Assembly (NCBI GenBank): GCA_030147905.1
Contig: JASBUM010000139.1
Coordinates: 1-9,646, forward strand
Direction of reading: 5' to 3'
DNA length: 9,646 bases
From: Acidimangrovimonas sp.
GTDB lineage: Bacteria; Pseudomonadota; Alphaproteobacteria; Rhodobacterales; Rhodobacteraceae
Position 1 is the stretch's first letter, and every line of letters starts with the position of its first letter. The notes under the pieces were generated by a model, which was not told where the DNA came from, ran no database searches, and was given only the letters and a program-made list of their open reading frames with translations. Both the position numbers and the translations under genes were made by a program. Of this stretch, positions 1 through 8,986 are shown one piece after another.

Positions 1-647
1 CCCAGCATCGCGTAGGAAGCGGTGACGCCGCCGGTGGTCGGATGGGTGAGCACGACGATATAGGGCAGGCCGGCCTCGCGCAGCATCTCTACCGCGACGG
101 TGGTGCGCGGCATCTGCATCAGCGACAGGATCCCTTCCTGCATCCGGGCGCCGCCCGCGGCGGAAAACAGCACCAGGGGGCGCTTGCGCTTCACCGCCGT
201 CTCGGCGGCGGCGATGATGGCATTGCCGACATACATGCCCATCGAGCCGCCCATGAAGCTGAAATCCTGGGCCGCGGCGACGATCGGCGTACGTCCGATC
301 TCGCCCTCGGCGACCAGCATCGCCTCTTTTTCGCCGGTGGCCTTCTGTGCCGCGCGCATCCGTTCGGGATAGCGTTTCTGGTCGCGGAACTGCAGCGGAT
401 CGGCCAGTGGCTCGGGTACCTTCACCTCGACGAAGACGCCGCCGTCGAACAGCGCCTTGAAGCGGTCACGCGGGGAGATCGCCATGTGATGATCGCACGA
501 GGCGCAGACGTTGAGATTTTCTTCCAGTTCGCGGTGGAACAGCATGGTCCCGCACTCGGGACATTTGGTCCACAGGTTCTCGGGAACTTCGCGACGCGAG
601 AAGAGCGAGTTGATCTTCGGGCGGACGTAGTTGGAAATCCAGTTCAT
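1..647 (-). CDS. accD: Acetyl-CoA carboxylase carboxyltransferase subunit beta (5' part, truncated by window edge)
   Basis: This is the beta subunit of the acetyl-CoA carboxylase carboxyltransferase. With AccA it moves the carboxyl group from biotin-BCCP to acetyl-CoA, giving malonyl-CoA, the committed step of fatty acid synthesis in the cytoplasm. The N-terminus [12 protein letters not shown] is typical of the family. A four-cysteine zinc finger is seen as C29-x2-C32 and C48-x2-C51. It is followed by the crotonase-like carboxyltransferase core, with FMGGSMG at 131-137, the oxyanion-hole motif GGARMQEG at 165-172, and [13 protein letters not shown] at 201-213. The ATG at 647-645 is preceded on its own strand by a GAGGG-like ribosome site. 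Only 215 residues are visible; the family is usually about 280-310, so the C-terminal part lies beyond position 1. It is transcribed away from ilvD. The visible reading frame is intact. Confidence 0.96.
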   Translation of the reverse strand, partial: MNWISNYVRPKINSLFSRREVPENLWTKCPECGTMLFHRELEENLNVCASCDHHMAISPRDRFKALFDGGVFVEVKVPEPLADPLQFRDQKRYPERMRAAQKATGEKEAMLVAEGEIGRTPIVAAAQDFSFMGGSMGMYVGNAIIAAAETAVKRKRPLVLFSAAGGARMQEGILSLMQMPRTTVAVEMLREAGLPYIVVLTHPTTGGVTASYAML

Positions 648-682
648 GCTGTCTGCTGCCCTCGGCTGGCCGGTTGCCGCCC

Positions 683-711
683 CAGATAAGCGCAGGCGCA
701 GCGAAATGCAA
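683..711 (-). promoter_or_regulatory. Candidate accD promoter
   Basis: Read on the minus strand, TTGCAT (706-711) and TATCTG (683-688) are separated by 17 bases. They sit in one of the few AT-richer pockets of this intergenic region and would start RNA about 28 bases before the accD ATG. Each hexamer matches only three of six sigma-70 consensus bases, so this is a weak, position-supported guess. Confidence 0.3.
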
Positions 712-772
712 TCGCCGCCGCCCGGGCGGGTGGCCGGCATGGCGTGGCGGGGCACCGCCGCCGGCGGGAGCG

Positions 773-807
773 GGGCATGGCAAAGCATGTGGCGCGCGCC
801 CATGCCC
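773..807. repeat. Inverted repeat in the accD-ilvD intergenic region
   Basis: GGGCATGG at 773-780 is answered by its exact reverse complement CCATGCCC at 800-807, with a 19-base spacer. A further direct copy of GGCATGG lies at 736-742. The arms could form a hairpin in RNA or be a two-fold protein site. In such GC-rich DNA an 8-base repeat is only weakly unexpected. Confidence 0.4.
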
Positions 808-834
808 GCCGCGGCAAGATTTCGTGTAGCCCGG

Positions 835-846
835 CCGGACGTCCGG
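835..846. repeat. 12-base perfect palindrome upstream of ilvD
   Basis: CCGGACGTCCGG reads identically on both strands. It extends outward to GGCC on each side if one extra G at 847 is allowed to bulge. It lies about 65-75 bases upstream of the ilvD start, near the candidate -35 element, so it could be an operator for ilvD. No regulator with this exact site is known to me; the role is inferred from position. Confidence 0.4.
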
Positions 847-849
847 GCC

Positions 850-878
850 TTGTGCCGCGGCCCGCCCGCCGTTATTCC
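850..878 (+). promoter_or_regulatory. Candidate ilvD promoter
   Basis: TTGTGC (850-855) and TATTCC (873-878) are spaced by 17 bases and lie just upstream of the ilvD ribosome site, giving a leader of about 25 bases. Each box matches three of six consensus bases, so support comes mainly from spacing and location. No leader peptide rich in Leu, Ile or Val is seen between here and the gene, so classical ilv attenuation is not supported. Confidence 0.22.
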
Positions 879-896
879 CCGTTTCAGATAGTCTTC

Positions 897-904
897 GGGA
901 GGGA
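897..904 (+). promoter_or_regulatory. Strong ribosome binding site that fixes the TTG start of ilvD
   Basis: GGGAGGGA ends five bases before the TTG at 910-912. No ATG occurs in frame close to this site; the first is at residue 32, inside conserved sequence. This is the reason for choosing the TTG start. Confidence 0.75.
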
Positions 905-909
905 CGCCC

Positions 910-2643
910 TTGACCAGCCAGCGCTTCGACAAATCCAAGCTGCCCAGCCGCCATGTCACCGAAGGCCCCGAGCGGGCGCCGCATCGGTCCTATTTCTACG
1001 CGATGGGCCTGACCGAGGAAGAGATCCACCAGCCCTGGGTCGGTGTCGCGACCTGCTGGAACGAGGCGGCGCCGTGCAATATCGCGCTTGGCCGTCAGGC
1101 CCAGGCGGTAAAGATGGGGGTGAAGCAGGCCGGCGGCACGCCGCGCGAATTCACCACGATCACGGTGACCGACGGCATCGCCATGGGCCACGAGGGCATG
1201 CGCTCCTCGCTCGCCTCGCGCGACGCGATCGCCGATTCCGTGGAATTGACCATGCGCGGCCATTGCTATGACGCGCTGGTCGGTCTTGCCGGCTGCGACA
1301 AGAGCCTGCCGGGGATGATGATGGCGATGGTCCGGCTCAACGTGCCGTCGGTGTTCATCTACGGCGGCTCGATCCTGCCGGGGCGCCTCAACGGCAAGGA
1401 TGTCGTCGTCCAGGACGTGTTCGAGGCGGTGGGCCAGCATTCGGCGGGCAAGATGACCGATGCGGAGCTTGCGATCCTCGAACGTGTCGCCTGCCCCTCG
1501 GCCGGGGCCTGCGGCGGCCAGTATACCGCCAACACGATGGCCTGCGTCTCCGAGGCGATCGGTCTTGCGCTGCCCAATTCCTCGGGCGCGCCGGCGCCCT
1601 ATGAAAGCCGCGACCAATATGGCGAGGCCTCGGGCCGGGCGGTGATGAACCTGATCGAGAAGAACATCCGCGCCCGCGATATCGTCACCCGCAAGTCGCT
1701 GGAGAACGCGGCCCGCGTGGTGGCCTGCACCGGCGGCTCGACCAATGGCGGGCTGCATCTGCCGGCGATCGCCCATGAGGCCGGGATCGACTTCGACCTG
1801 CTCGACGTGTGCGAGATCTTCCGCGACACGCCCTATTTCGTGAACCTGCGCCCGGGCGGCGAATATGTCGCCAAGGATCTTTACGAAGCCGGCGGCGTGC
1901 CGGTGGTGATGCGCGAATTGCGCCGGGCCGGATTGGTCCACGAGGATTGCATCACCGCAACCGGCCGTACCATCGGCGAGGAAATCGACCTGGTCGATCG
2001 CGCCGTCGACGGTCGGGTGATTTATCCGGTCGACGCGCCGATCTCGCCCACCGGCGGCGTGGTCGGGCTTCAGGGCAATCTCGCCCCCGACGGAGCGATC
2101 GTGAAGGTCGCCGGCATGGCTGAATCCGAGCGCGTCTTCACCGGCCCGGCGCGGGTCTTCGAATGTGAGGAAGACGCCTTCGCGGCCGTGCAGAAGCGCG
2201 CCTACAAGGAGGGTGAGGTGCTGGTGATCCGCAACGAAGGTCCCGCCGGCGGGCCGGGCATGCGCGAGATGCTGGCCACCACCGCGGCGCTGTCCGGCCA
2301 GGGCATGGGCAAGAAGGTGGCGCTGATCACCGACGGCCGCTTCTCGGGTGCGACGCGGGGGTTCTGCGTGGGCCATGTCGGCCCCGAGGCCGCCCATTGC
2401 GGGCCTATCGCATTGCTGCGAGACGGCGACATGATCACCATCGACGCGGTCAAGGGCGAGATCTCGGTCGCGCTCGACGAGGAAGAGATGGCGCGCCGCA
2501 AGGAGGCGTGGCAGGGCCCGCGGCCCACGCAATATGCCTCTGGCGCCTTGTGGAAATACGCGCAGCTGGTGGGCTCGACCCGCAAGGGCGCGGTGACCCA
2601 TCCCGGCGCCGGCGCCGAGGCCCATGTCTACATGGACCAGTAG
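910..2643 (+). CDS. ilvD: Dihydroxy-acid dehydratase
   Basis: IlvD dehydrates 2,3-dihydroxy-isovalerate and 2,3-dihydroxy-3-methylvalerate to the 2-keto acids that give valine/leucine and isoleucine. The protein is 577 residues, normal for the IlvD/Edd family. Three cysteines fit the [2Fe-2S] cluster ligands of the dehydratase family: C56 in the APCN motif, C129 in the GCDKS motif (with D130 and K131 as the usual Mg2+ ligands), and C201 in the [14 protein letters not shown] motif. The C-terminal domain carries [14 protein letters not shown] with the catalytic serine. The GQYTANTM signature and the chain length favour IlvD over the related sugar-acid dehydratases, although some of those share the fold. 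The start is TTG at 910, supported by a Shine-Dalgarno sequence at 897-904. The stop lies four bases before the start of the next gene, so translational coupling is likely. No missing residues or frame breaks were seen. Confidence 0.94.
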   Translation: MTSQRFDKSKLPSRHVTEGPERAPHRSYFYAMGLTEEEIHQPWVGVATCWNEAAPCNIALGRQAQAVKMGVKQAGGTPREFTTITVTDGIAMGHEGMRSSLASRDAIADSVELTMRGHCYDALVGLAGCDKSLPGMMMAMVRLNVPSVFIYGGSILPGRLNGKDVVVQDVFEAVGQHSAGKMTDAELAILERVACPSAGACGGQYTANTMACVSEAIGLALPNSSGAPAPYESRDQYGEASGRAVMNLIEKNIRARDIVTRKSLENAARVVACTGGSTNGGLHLPAIAHEAGIDFDLLDVCEIFRDTPYFVNLRPGGEYVAKDLYEAGGVPVVMRELRRAGLVHEDCITATGRTIGEEIDLVDRAVDGRVIYPVDAPISPTGGVVGLQGNLAPDGAIVKVAGMAESERVFTGPARVFECEEDAFAAVQKRAYKEGEVLVIRNEGPAGGPGMREMLATTAALSGQGMGKKVALITDGRFSGATRGFCVGHVGPEAAHCGPIALLRDGDMITIDAVKGEISVALDEEEMARRKEAWQGPRPTQYASGALWKYAQLVGSTRKGAVTHPGAGAEAHVYMDQ

Positions 2644-2647
2644 TGCG

Positions 2648-3586
2648 ATGACGCTGCGAAGGCTGGCTGCCGGTGCGCTGGCGCTGTTCCTGGCAGGCTG
2701 TCAGGCGGTGCAGGCGCCGGGGATGATGCCGGTGGCCGGCGGCGCAGTGGTGGTGGCAGGGCCGTCGGGCTTCTGTGTCGATCCGGGCGCGAGCCACGAC
2801 AGCGCGCGCGGTGCTTTCGTGCTGCTGGGCAGCTGCCGGTCGATTTCGGGGTCCAGCTTTCTGGCCCAGGCGCCGCCCTTGCGCGCGGTTCTGACTGCGG
2901 CGGTTTCGGCAGGCTCCGGCGGCGCCTCCATCGCGGGCAATACCGCCCGGCTCAGCCGTTTCTTCCGTTCGCGCGCCGGCCGCGCGGCACTCAGCCGGTC
3001 GGGCAACCCCGAAACCGTGCGGGTCCTCAGCGAACGGGTCCATGACAACGCCTTCATCCTGCACGCGCGCGACGTCTCGGCCTTTCCGGGCCATGCGGTC
3101 TCTCCCGATTACTGGCGCGCTCTGTTCGATCTCAACGGCCATATCGTGACGCTCAGCGTCATCGGCGTGCCGCAGGCGCCCTTCACCGACACGGCCGCGC
3201 TGGACACGCTCGAGGCGTTCATCGCCCGCGTTCGCGCACTTTCGCCACCAAATTTCGTGCATCGAGAGGCCGCGGCCGCGAAGGCTTCGACCCCCGTCCC
3301 GCCATCCCGCAGCCCGGCCAAGGCGCCGGCACGCACGCCCGCTCCGGTGCAGGCGCCCGCGCTGGCGCCGGGGGTCCAATTGTCCTCGCTCCGGCCGATG
3401 CGGCGGCCGGCGCTCCAGTTGCGTCGCGTGGTCGCGAATGCGCGCCCGCCGTCGGATCTCGGGCCGCCGCTGGCGCCGCGGGTCTCGCTTCTGCCGGGTC
3501 GCAGGCCGGCGGCGGTGGGGCTTCCAGTCGGGTTTCGGGCGCCGCTGGCCTCGCCGCGGCCGCGGATGCGCCCCGTCTCGGGTTGA
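2648..3586 (+). CDS. Predicted lipoprotein with basic Pro/Ala/Arg-rich tail, function unknown
   Basis: I do not recognise a characterised family. The first 18 residues form a lipoprotein signal: RR at 4-5, a hydrophobic stretch, then the lipobox LAGC with C18 as the lipidated cysteine. Q19 follows, which suggests outer-membrane sorting. A globular part spans about residues 35-200, with GFCVDP near 40 and an alternating hydrophobic segment (NGHIVTLSVIG) near 165-175. Residues 203-312 are low complexity, rich in Pro, Ala and Arg, with about 18 Arg/Lys and only two acidic residues, and no predicted fold. The start at 2648 lies four bases after the ilvD stop and has no clear ribosome site of its own, so coupling to ilvD is likely. 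An in-frame ATG at 2624, inside ilvD, would add eight residues and keep the signal; GAGG lies only three bases before it. The next gene is 128 bases away, so this probably ends the ilvD transcript. Confidence 0.8.
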   Translation: MTLRRLAAGALALFLAGCQAVQAPGMMPVAGGAVVVAGPSGFCVDPGASHDSARGAFVLLGSCRSISGSSFLAQAPPLRAVLTAAVSAGSGGASIAGNTARLSRFFRSRAGRAALSRSGNPETVRVLSERVHDNAFILHARDVSAFPGHAVSPDYWRALFDLNGHIVTLSVIGVPQAPFTDTAALDTLEAFIARVRALSPPNFVHREAAAAKASTPVPPSRSPAKAPARTPAPVQAPALAPGVQLSSLRPMRRPALQLRRVVANARPPSDLGPPLAPRVSLLPGRRPAAVGLPVGFRAPLASPRPRMRPVSG

Positions 3587-3605
3587 GAAGGCAGCGGCTG
3601 CGCGC

Positions 3606-3635
3606 CGGCCGGGGTTGGTGCGCCGCCGCCGGCCG
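3606..3635 (+). terminator. Possible hairpin after the ilvD-lipoprotein unit
   Basis: CGGCCGG (3606-3612) can pair with CCGGCCG (3629-3635) across a 16-base loop, 20 bases after the lipoprotein stop. There is no T-tract after it, so it is at best an imperfect intrinsic terminator and may be a chance product of GC-rich DNA. Confidence 0.22.
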
Positions 3636-3664
3636 CATGCGCGACGCTCGGCGGGGACCGCGGA

Positions 3665-3691
3665 TTGTGGTAACCAATTCGTGTTTATGAT
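3665..3691 (+). promoter_or_regulatory. Candidate promoter for the DUF6478 gene pair
   Basis: TTGTGG (3665-3670) and TATGAT (3686-3691, five of six -10 consensus bases) lie in a short AT-richer island just upstream of the ribosome site at 3697-3703. The spacer is 15 bases, shorter than the usual 16-18, which lowers confidence. The island stands out against the very GC-rich flanks and marks the likely start of a new transcription unit. Confidence 0.35.
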
Positions 3692-3696
3692 TCCCC

Positions 3697-3703
3697 TGGA
3701 GGA
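3697..3703 (+). promoter_or_regulatory. Ribosome binding site for the GTG start at 3715
   Basis: TGGAGGA ends 11 bases before GTG 3715 and 26 bases before the first in-frame ATG at 3730. This spacing favours the GTG start. Confidence 0.55.
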
Positions 3704-3714
3704 TTCCCCGGCGC

Positions 3715-4518
3715 GTGGCGCGCGGGACGATGCAGGGTATGGCGGGGGCGATGGCGGGCAAGGTGGTTCGGGCGGTGGAACGATTCTGGCGGCGCGGGAA
3801 TCTTCGGCGCTGGTCGCGCGCGGCGCGCGACGCGGCGCGGATGGATCCCGTCGTCCTGCGCGATCTCGCCGGTGAGGCGCGCGCGGTGATGCCGGCGATG
3901 GCGACGCTGCGCCGCACGGCCGAGGAACGGCTGGACGCGCGCGGCGGCACCGGGCTGCGGCTGCCGGCGGGCACCGACTGGGCCTGGCGTCCGCCGATCT
4001 GGTCGTCAGCCCTTGCCGAGCCGGCCATCGTGGGATCGGGCGCACGCACCGCTGTCGGGGACGCGCTGTCGCTGTTTCACGATTGCCCGCGGGGCGAGAC
4101 GATCCTGCGCCAGATCCGCAACGATCCGGCCGGACATCCGGCGCGCCTTGCGCTGCAGCTGGAGGTATTCGGCTTCGAAGGCAGTTTCCTGTCCTTCGCG
4201 CTCGATCTTCCGGTCGAGGCCGCCGCGGGCTTGTCGCGTCACCATCTGGTGCGGCTCGAACTAGCGCTGGAACAGGAAACCCCGGGTGAGGTCTTCGCCC
4301 GGCTCAATATCCAGCATGGCCCGAATGTCGAGAAGCTCGTGCGTGAGCTGCCTTCCCGGGACGGGCGGGCAATGGTCGAATTCGACATCGCCTATGCGCG
4401 GATCGACGAGACGCGGATCGAGCGGCTCTGGCTGGATCTCATCTTCGAGGCGCCACGGATGAACCGGATCACGCTGCGCGATCTGACGATGTGCCGGTTG
4501 CCTCGGGCGCCGCTGTAA
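3715..4518 (+). CDS. DUF6478-type protein, function unknown
   Basis: The protein has 267 residues with GTG as start. It resembles, from memory, the DUF6478 family common in Rhodobacteraceae, which has no established function. A basic, amphipathic N-terminus (residues 16-42, many Arg plus Trp) could lie on a membrane or nucleic acid. The rest reads as a compact soluble domain. Recognisable blocks are RMDPVVLRDL (42-51), GTDWAWRP (86-93), LFHDCPRGE (120-128), FGFEGSFLSFALDLP (152-166), ARLNIQHGPN (195-204) and LWLDLIFEAPRMNRITLRDL (238-257). There is no signal peptide or transmembrane segment. ATG starts at 3730, 3739 and 3751 are possible alternatives, all inside the weakly conserved N-terminus. 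The next gene starts 15 bases after the stop on the same strand, indicating an operon. Family assignment rests on pattern memory and should be verified by profile search. Confidence 0.75.
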   Translation: MARGTMQGMAGAMAGKVVRAVERFWRRGNLRRWSRAARDAARMDPVVLRDLAGEARAVMPAMATLRRTAEERLDARGGTGLRLPAGTDWAWRPPIWSSALAEPAIVGSGARTAVGDALSLFHDCPRGETILRQIRNDPAGHPARLALQLEVFGFEGSFLSFALDLPVEAAAGLSRHHLVRLELALEQETPGEVFARLNIQHGPNVEKLVRELPSRDGRAMVEFDIAYARIDETRIERLWLDLIFEAPRMNRITLRDLTMCRLPRAPL

Positions 4519-4533
4519 TCCCGAGGGGGGGCG

Positions 4534-5109
4534 ATGACCAAGCTTGCGCTGCATGAAACGGGGGTCGTCGCCGGGGTCTGGCGGGGGATCCTGTCGGGTG
4601 TCGAGGGGGAGACGCCGCCGGCGCTGGTGGCCCTTCGGCAGGGCTCCGTCGTCGACGGGTTGAGCATGCAGTCGATGGATGGCGCCGGCAATTGGCAGGT
4701 GTGCCTGCCGATACCTGCGGCGGCGTTGGGTACGCGTCCCGAGGCGATCGTGATCGCGGAGGCAGCCGGTGGCACGGTGCTGGCCGGCTTCACGGTCGGC
4801 GCGGCATCGGCGGATGAGCCGGCCGGTCTGCTGGGCGATCTGGCGGTCGAGGTGGCATTGCTGCGGGCCGAGCTGGAGCTGGTCAAGCGTGTCCTGCGCG
4901 GTCGCCACGGCGCGCAGGATGCCCCGCGGCGCGATGCCGAAGCTGACGGCGGTGCGGATGTCGCGGCGCCGGGTGTCGCGGCGCCGGGTGTAGCGGCGAA
5001 AGCCCCGGCCCCGGGCAGGCGGAACGGCGGCGACGGGGGGCGCGACGCATCCGGTGCGACGGGGGCCGCCCCTCGACCAACCCCACGAAGACCCGGGCCA
5101 AGCGCCTGA
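4534..5109 (+). CDS. Small protein of unknown function with disordered repeat-containing tail
   Basis: I do not recognise this 191-residue protein. A GAGGGG ribosome site (4523-4528) precedes the ATG at 4534. Residues 1-90 look beta-rich, with alternating hydrophobic segments such as EAIVIAEAAGGTVLAGFTVG at 70-89. Residues 98-122 (LLGDLAVEVALLRAELELVKRVLR) form a Leu/Val-heptad-like helix that could make a coiled coil or oligomerise. Residues 124-191 are Gly/Ala/Pro/Arg-rich and probably disordered, including a VAAPG VAAPG VAAKA repeat. There is no signal peptide. It lies 15 bases behind the DUF6478-type gene, so the two may act together. It converges with the GMC oxidoreductase gene, the two stops being 10 bases apart. 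The frame is supported by the ribosome site and by codon use with G/C in third positions throughout. Confidence 0.72.
   Translation: MTKLALHETGVVAGVWRGILSGVEGETPPALVALRQGSVVDGLSMQSMDGAGNWQVCLPIPAAALGTRPEAIVIAEAAGGTVLAGFTVGAASADEPAGLLGDLAVEVALLRAELELVKRVLRGRHGAQDAPRRDAEADGGADVAAPGVAAPGVAAKAPAPGRRNGGDGGRDASGATGAAPRPTPRRPGPSA
4960..4998 (+). repeat. 15-base tandem repeat, 2.6 copies, in frame
   Basis: GTCGCGGCGCCGGGT occurs at 4960-4974 and again, identical, at 4975-4989. A third, partial copy (GTAGCGGCG) follows at 4990-4998. Because the unit is 15 bases it keeps the frame and encodes the VAAPG repeat in the disordered tail of the host gene. It probably arose by replication slippage. Confidence 0.9.
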
Positions 5110-5110
5110 C

Positions 5111-5130
5111 CCGCCGCGTCTAGCCGGCGG
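5111..5130. terminator. Candidate bidirectional terminator between convergent genes
   Basis: CCGCCG (5111-5116) pairs with CGGCGG (5125-5130) around an 8-base loop that contains the GMC gene stop codon. It sits exactly between two converging genes and could act in both directions. No T-tract follows on either strand, so support is limited. Confidence 0.28.
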
Positions 5131-6712
5131 CGCGGATCATCGCCGCGGCCTTCTCGGCGATCATGATGGTTGGCGAATTGGTGTTGCCGCTGGTGATCCG
5201 CGGCATGATCGAGGCGTCGACGACACGCAATCCCGTGACCCCGCGGACCTTCAGCTCCGGATCGGTCACCGCCTGCGCGTCGCTTCCCATCCGGGCGGTG
5301 CCGACCGGATGGAAGATGGTGGTGCCGATCCGGCCCGCCGCCTCGGCAAGTTCGGCGTCGTCGCGCGCGTCGGCGCCGGGGCGCAGCTCTTCGGGGCGGT
5401 ACTGTGCCATCGGGGCCTGTGCCATGATGTTGCGGGTGATCCGGATCGCGCGCGCCGCGGTCAGCCGATCGGCGGGTGTCGACAGGTAGTTGGGCGCGAT
5501 CTCGGGATGTGCGCCGGGCTCGGGGCTGGTGATGCGGACATGGCCGCGCGCCTCGGGGCGGAGGTTGCAGACGCTGGCGGTGATCGCGGGGAAGGGGTCG
5601 AGGTCGCTGCCGAAGGCGTCGAGGCTGAGCGGCTGGACGTGATATTCCAGATCCGGCGTCGCCTTGTCGGGGCTCGAGCGGGTGAAGGCGCCCAGCTGGC
5701 TTGGCGCCATCGACATCGGCCCGCTGCGGCGGAGCGCATATTCCAGTGCGATCAGCCCCTTGCCCAGCCAGTTGCCCGCAAGGGTGTTGAGCGTCTTCGC
5801 CCCGGTGATCCGCCACGCACAGCGCAGTTGCAGATGGTCTTGCAGGTTGGCGCCGACCTCGGGCGCGTCGTGGATGACCTCGACCCCCATCGATTGCAGC
5901 AGGGCCGCAGGCCCGATGCCCGACAGTTGCAGCAGCTGGGGCGAGCCGATCGCGCCCGCCGACAGGATCACCTCGGCGCCGGCGCGGGCCTCGCAGGCGG
6001 TACCCGCCCGGCGATAGCGCAGACCGACCGCGCGGCGGCCTTCGAAGATCAGCCGTTCGGCATGGGCGTCGGTCTCGACCTTCAGGTTCGGCCGGCCCGT
6101 CGCCGGGCGCAGGAAGGCGCGCGCGGTGCTCCATCGCCATCCGCTGCGCTGGTTGACCTTGAAGTAGCCCACCCCGTCGTTGTCGCCGGTATTGAAATCC
6201 TCGGTTGCGGGAATGCCGGCGGCTTCGGCGGCCCGAGCCCAGTCGTCGAGGATCTGCCAGTGCAGGCGTTGACGCTCGACGCGCCATTCGCCGCCTGCGC
6301 CATGGAAATCCGAAGCGCCGTCGACGTAATCCTCGGAACGCTTGAAATAGGGCAGGACATCGTCCCAGCCCCATCCGGTATTGCCCAGCTGGCGCCAGCC
6401 GTCGTAATCGGCCGCCTGCCCCCGCAGGTAGAGCATGCCGTTGATCGACGAACAGCCTCCCAGTACCCGCCCCCGCGGATAGAGCAGGCTGCGCCCGCCC
6501 AGGCCCGGCTCTGCCCGGGTGCGGAACTGCCAGTCGGTGCGCGGGTTGCCGATGCAGTAGAGATAGCCGATCGGGATGTGGATCCAGTGGTAGTTGTCGC
6601 GCCCGCCGGCCTCGAGCAGCAGCACCCTTGTCTTCGGGTTCTCGCTCAGCCGGTTGGCGAGGACGCAACCGGCCGAGCCGGCGCCGACGATGATGTAATC
6701 CCAGTCTGCCAT
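5120..6712 (-). CDS. GMC-family FAD-dependent alcohol dehydrogenase (choline dehydrogenase-like)
   Basis: This 530-residue flavoenzyme of the glucose-methanol-choline family should oxidise an alcohol to the aldehyde using FAD. Seen in order are the dinucleotide fold GAGSAG (10-15) with E34 at the end of beta-2 for the ADP ribose, the first GMC signature GGCSSINGMLYLRG (85-98), the second signature GAIGSPQLLQLSGIGP (253-268), and the catalytic H468 in FHPVGTARMG with the partner Asn of SGNTNSPT (508-515, probably N512). The start ATG at 6712 follows a good ribosome site (AGGGGAGG, read on the minus strand); the frame stays open upstream only as a GC artefact. Homologs are often labelled choline dehydrogenase (betA), but no betB, betI, betC or transporter genes lie next to it, and choline-specific residues cannot be judged by eye. 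A generic primary-alcohol dehydrogenase is more prudent. It is divergent from fadH, which hints at a lipid-like or unsaturated alcohol substrate. Confidence 0.93.
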   Translation of the reverse strand: MADWDYIIVGAGSAGCVLANRLSENPKTRVLLLEAGGRDNYHWIHIPIGYLYCIGNPRTDWQFRTRAEPGLGGRSLLYPRGRVLGGCSSINGMLYLRGQAADYDGWRQLGNTGWGWDDVLPYFKRSEDYVDGASDFHGAGGEWRVERQRLHWQILDDWARAAEAAGIPATEDFNTGDNDGVGYFKVNQRSGWRWSTARAFLRPATGRPNLKVETDAHAERLIFEGRRAVGLRYRRAGTACEARAGAEVILSAGAIGSPQLLQLSGIGPAALLQSMGVEVIHDAPEVGANLQDHLQLRCAWRITGAKTLNTLAGNWLGKGLIALEYALRRSGPMSMAPSQLGAFTRSSPDKATPDLEYHVQPLSLDAFGSDLDPFPAITASVCNLRPEARGHVRITSPEPGAHPEIAPNYLSTPADRLTAARAIRITRNIMAQAPMAQYRPEELRPGADARDDAELAEAAGRIGTTIFHPVGTARMGSDAQAVTDPELKVRGVTGLRVVDASIMPRITSGNTNSPTIMIAEKAAAMIRAAG

Positions 6713-6743
6713 CCCATCCTCCCCTGGGCGCGCCCCGCCGCAG

Positions 6744-6770
6744 ATTAGAAAGCCGCGCGGGCGGCAACAA
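6744..6770 (-). promoter_or_regulatory. Candidate promoter for the GMC dehydrogenase
   Basis: On the minus strand TCTAAT (6744-6749) matches five of six -10 bases. TTGTTG (6765-6770) could serve as -35, though the 15-base spacer is short. RNA would start about 25 bases before the ATG. This is the most AT-rich patch of the divergent region. Confidence 0.35.
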
Positions 6771-6799
6771 GGGCCAATCCCCCCGGGGCCGCGCGCTGA

Positions 6800-8893
<2,094 letters not shown>

Positions 8894-8912
8894 CCGGCGC
8901 GGCCGTCATGTT

Positions 8913-8956
8913 GCGCGGCACCCCCCGGGGAGTATCGGGCAAGATCCGTGCCGCGC
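8913..8956 (+). repeat. Inverted repeat downstream of fadH
   Basis: GCGCGGCAC (8913-8921) is matched by its exact reverse complement GTGCCGCGC (8948-8956), with a 26-base spacer. The spacer holds a smaller CCCG/CGGG pair (8924-8927 and 8936-8939). The right arm shares five bases with the outer stem of the next hairpin, so the two full structures cannot both form. Confidence 0.5.
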
Positions 8957-8986
8957 CGGGCGGGATGGGCCCGCCCGCGCGCGTTT
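8952..8986 (+). terminator. Candidate fadH transcription terminator
   Basis: CGGGCGGG (8957-8964) and CCCGCCCG (8970-8977) form a perfect 8-base stem with loop ATGGG. An outer CGCG/CGCG stem (8952-8955 with 8978-8981) adds four pairs past one bulged C. TTT at 8984-8986 follows. The stem is very stable and begins about 60 bases after the fadH stop; the T-tract is short, so efficiency is uncertain. Confidence 0.45.

Noticed and set aside
42..689. 215-codon plus-strand frame opposite accD
   Set aside because: Mirror of accD; the minus strand carries the zinc finger and carboxyltransferase motifs.
466..2625. 719-codon open frame on the minus strand opposite ilvD
   Set aside because: It runs antisense to a well-supported ilvD, is rich in Arg/His/Gly/Ala typical of GC-rich reverse frames, and shows no recognisable domain.
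2450..4045. 531-codon minus-strand frame opposite the lipoprotein and DUF6478-type gene
   Set aside because: It spans the boundaries of two plus-strand genes with good starts; its composition is dominated by Arg, Pro and Ala, and it has no motif.
5120..6712. Naming the GMC gene betA (choline dehydrogenase)
   Set aside because: Only general GMC motifs are visible, and no betB, betI, betC or choline transport genes adjoin it; substrate cannot be set from sequence alone.
5054..6748. 564-codon plus-strand frame opposite the GMC dehydrogenase
   Set aside because: Antisense to a gene with both GMC signatures; no domain and an unusual Arg/Gly/Asp-rich composition.
4392..6770. 792-codon minus-strand frame in another phase of the GMC region
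   Set aside because: Off-frame shadow of the GMC gene that also runs under two plus-strand genes.
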